From contig PABP01000036.1 of the NCBI GenBank assembly GCA_002699585.1, positions 2,333 through 66,332 of the forward strand: 64,000 nt of DNA, given 5' to 3'. The translations under genes and the position numbers were made by a program. This document shows, piece by piece, positions 62,679 to 64,000 of this stretch. The notes under the pieces are model-generated. The model saw only the letters and a program-made list of their open reading frames with translations. It was not told the origin of the DNA and ran no database searches. Origin of the DNA: Anaerolineaceae bacterium (GTDB lineage Bacteria > Chloroflexota > Anaerolineae > Aggregatilineales > Phototrophicaceae). How positions within the stretch are numbered: the stretch's first letter is position 1; every line of letters begins with the position of its first letter.

Positions 62679-62790
62679 GCCCCCTATCCTCAGTCCCTGC
62701 CCTCCGAGGTGGAAGGATGCCTTTCTTAGCCCCTTGGTCGCAGGCACAAGTTCCCTCACATCATGCGGTGGGAATTTAAGAAAGCGATTT
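62679..62790 (+). repeat. Dispersed repeat family A, copy 3
   Basis: CCCCTATCCTCAGTCC, GGAAGGATGCCTTTCTTAGC, CAAGTTCCCTCACATCATGC and GTGGGAATTT match copies 1 and 2. It lies in the 400-bp gap between the binding-protein and permease genes, where I see no gene. Confidence 0.65.
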
Positions 62791-62894
62791 TGAGTCGAAA
62801 GTTTGTTGGATGCCCACTTATTTTTGAGGACATTTATCCGACAAACTGACACATCATCTATTTAACAGATAGAACCTTATCTCATAGATAGAAC

Positions 62895-62918
62895 AAGGCC
62901 CAGTCCGCAAACTGGGCC
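62895..62918 (-). other. Hairpin downstream of the sugar-binding protein gene
   Basis: AGGCCCAGT-TTGCGG-ACTGGGCCT on the minus strand, followed by TGTTCT rather than a clean T-run. Could stop or process most transcripts and keep binding-protein mRNA in excess over permease mRNA. Confidence 0.55.
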
Positions 62919-62957
62919 TCGATGACCTACTAAATCAGTTGCATAACAAACTGATGA

Positions 62958-64000
62958 TTAGTAACCGCAGGCGGCATCCTGCAAGCAAACCGCTTGCATC
63001 GCCTGGACGGTGGCATTGGCATCGCCACTGGCCAGATAGATGTTCATGACTTCGTTGAAGTCATTCATGAAGCGTTCGTTTGCAGCCACGCCATGTGCCA
63101 GGGAACCAGCCAGATCATTGCTGGCCCAATCGGCGGCGGCGTCTTGCAGATAGGTGTTGTACAGGTCCGGGGCGGCGTCAACAGCATCAATACGCGCCGG
63201 GATGGAACCTTTGAGCGGGTTGAAAGCATTTTGGCCTTCTACCGAGCCAAGTACGGATAACCAAGCATTGGTTGCATCCGGGTTGTTTGCGCCAACCGGC
63301 AGGCCGAAGCTATCGGACAGCCACAGGAAGCTACCACTGGTCCCTGGGGAAGCAGCGTAACCATAGCCAACGCCCGGTTCCAGACCGAGGGTGGTGGTCA
63401 TGTACCCGGCAGCCCAGTCACCCATGATGTTGAAGGCGGCGTCGCCAGCAACAACGGCGTCAATCGCCTGCTGCCAGGACAAACCGGAAGCATCATCATT
63501 GATGTTCGAGCATTCTAGAACGCTACCGAAGGTTTCCCATACGCTCACCATTTCAGGGCCAGCGATGTCGAGGCCACCGGTCCAGAGGGCGTTGTAATTT
63601 TCCGCACCCAGGACACCGAGGGCAACACTTTCCCACAGGTGGTTGACGGTCCAAGCTTCGCCGACGATCAGCGGAACTACACCAGCTTCTTGGATAGTTG
63701 GGCAAACGGCCAGGAAGTCATCCCAGGTCGCGGGCACTTCGAAGCCCCATTCTTCAACATTCGCCGGGACATACCACATCACGTTGGAGCGGTGGATGTT
63801 CACGGGCACGCTGTAGATGCCACCTTCGTAGCTGATCTGATCGACCAACTGCGCCGGGAAAGCATCGAACCAGCCCTGCTCTTCGTAGAGCGAGGTCAGG
63901 TCTTCCATACGGTCAGCGACAACCCAGGTACCGGTCAGTTCTTGACCTGCGTGGACCTGGAAGCTATCGGGCGGATCGCCACCCAGCATGCGGGTCTTGA
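62958..64000 (-). CDS. Sugar-binding protein of ABC transporter, 5' end outside window
   Basis: At least 346 residues; the frame is open to the window edge (KTRMLGGDPPDSFQVHAGQELTG), so the signal peptide and N-terminus are missing. SGAPF-type motifs are absent, but FEVPATWDDFLAVCPTIQEAGVVPLIVGEAWTVNHLWESVALGVLG and ALWTGGLDIAGPEMVSVWETFGSVLECSN are typical of family 1 carbohydrate-binding proteins (glucose/mannose group). It would hand a sugar to the two permeases encoded downstream. Confidence 0.93.
   Translation of the reverse strand, partial: KTRMLGGDPPDSFQVHAGQELTGTWVVADRMEDLTSLYEEQGWFDAFPAQLVDQISYEGGIYSVPVNIHRSNVMWYVPANVEEWGFEVPATWDDFLAVCPTIQEAGVVPLIVGEAWTVNHLWESVALGVLGAENYNALWTGGLDIAGPEMVSVWETFGSVLECSNINDDASGLSWQQAIDAVVAGDAAFNIMGDWAAGYMTTTLGLEPGVGYGYAASPGTSGSFLWLSDSFGLPVGANNPDATNAWLSVLGSVEGQNAFNPLKGSIPARIDAVDAAPDLYNTYLQDAAADWASNDLAGSLAHGVAANERFMNDFNEVMNIYLASGDANATVQAMQAVCLQDAACGY

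Noticed and set aside
1-64000. tRNA, rRNA, CRISPR, insertion sequence or prophage genes
   Set aside because: No cloverleaf-like TTCGA arms, no regularly spaced direct repeats and no transposase, integrase or phage structural genes were seen on reading; a dedicated tRNA scan was not possible.

Overview
The window reads as chromosomal DNA of a free-living bacterium of the phylum Chloroflexota, probably class Anaerolineae. This is inferred from Pro/Thr-rich spacers in large secreted proteins, TAT-exported reductive-dehalogenase-like proteins, family 1 sugar ABC transporters and abundant intergenic palindromes; no rRNA or other phylogenetic marker settles it. I found no transposase, phage gene, CRISPR array, rRNA or tRNA.

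Region by region. 1-13.6 kb: the tail of a zinc-ribbon membrane protein, recN, a TetR regulator with two matching operators, a DUF2268-type metalloprotease, an alpha/beta hydrolase, a DUF5995-like protein, an ABC-F ATPase behind an attenuator-like leader followed by a tandem GNAT protein, CsbD and YciF-type stress proteins, an acyltransferase 3 and a lipoprotein. 13.9-21.6 kb: envelope/polysaccharide genes (a WecA/MraY-type transferase, a GT-B glycosyltransferase, an AsnB-type amidotransferase), several membrane proteins and an FKBP. 21.8-30 kb: a DUF692-like TIM barrel, an MDR oxidoreductase, a YcaQ/AlkX-type winged-helix protein, a PfkB kinase with a LacD-type aldolase, a glycerophosphodiesterase and transaldolase. 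30.2-34.4 kb: a run of small stress-type proteins (PRC-barrel, DJ-1/PfpI, dodecin, CBS pair, DUF6582-like, SIMPL).

35.2-44.2 kb is the most distinctive region: about 9 kb on the minus strand. In transcription order it holds a histidine kinase and NarL-type response regulator, a small membrane protein overlapping the regulator by 4 bp, a first TAT-exported reductive-dehalogenase-like protein (RdhA), a cobalamin riboswitch with an intrinsic terminator, an FmdB-type zinc ribbon, a second RdhA, an RdhB-like anchor, an FMN-binding NosR/RdhC-like membrane ferredoxin, a small His/Gly-rich membrane protein and ApbE, which would flavinylate the NosR-like protein. It looks like a complete cobalamin-linked electron-transfer module. 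A riboswitch of a normally B12-repressed class ahead of a B12-dependent enzyme is unexpected.

44.4-56 kb: a divergent pair of units encoding seven secreted proteins with SH3-like, beta-propeller, TPR and oligopeptide-binding folds. 56.2-64 kb: a lactonase-type propeller, an MFS transporter, an aldo/keto reductase, and a sugar ABC transporter (two permeases plus a binding protein cut by the window end).

Intergenic spaces carry at least three dispersed repeat families, including ten copies of a palindrome followed by CCCTAC(G) whose arms vary together. All nine Sec signal peptides noted have a predicted AxA|Q cleavage site.
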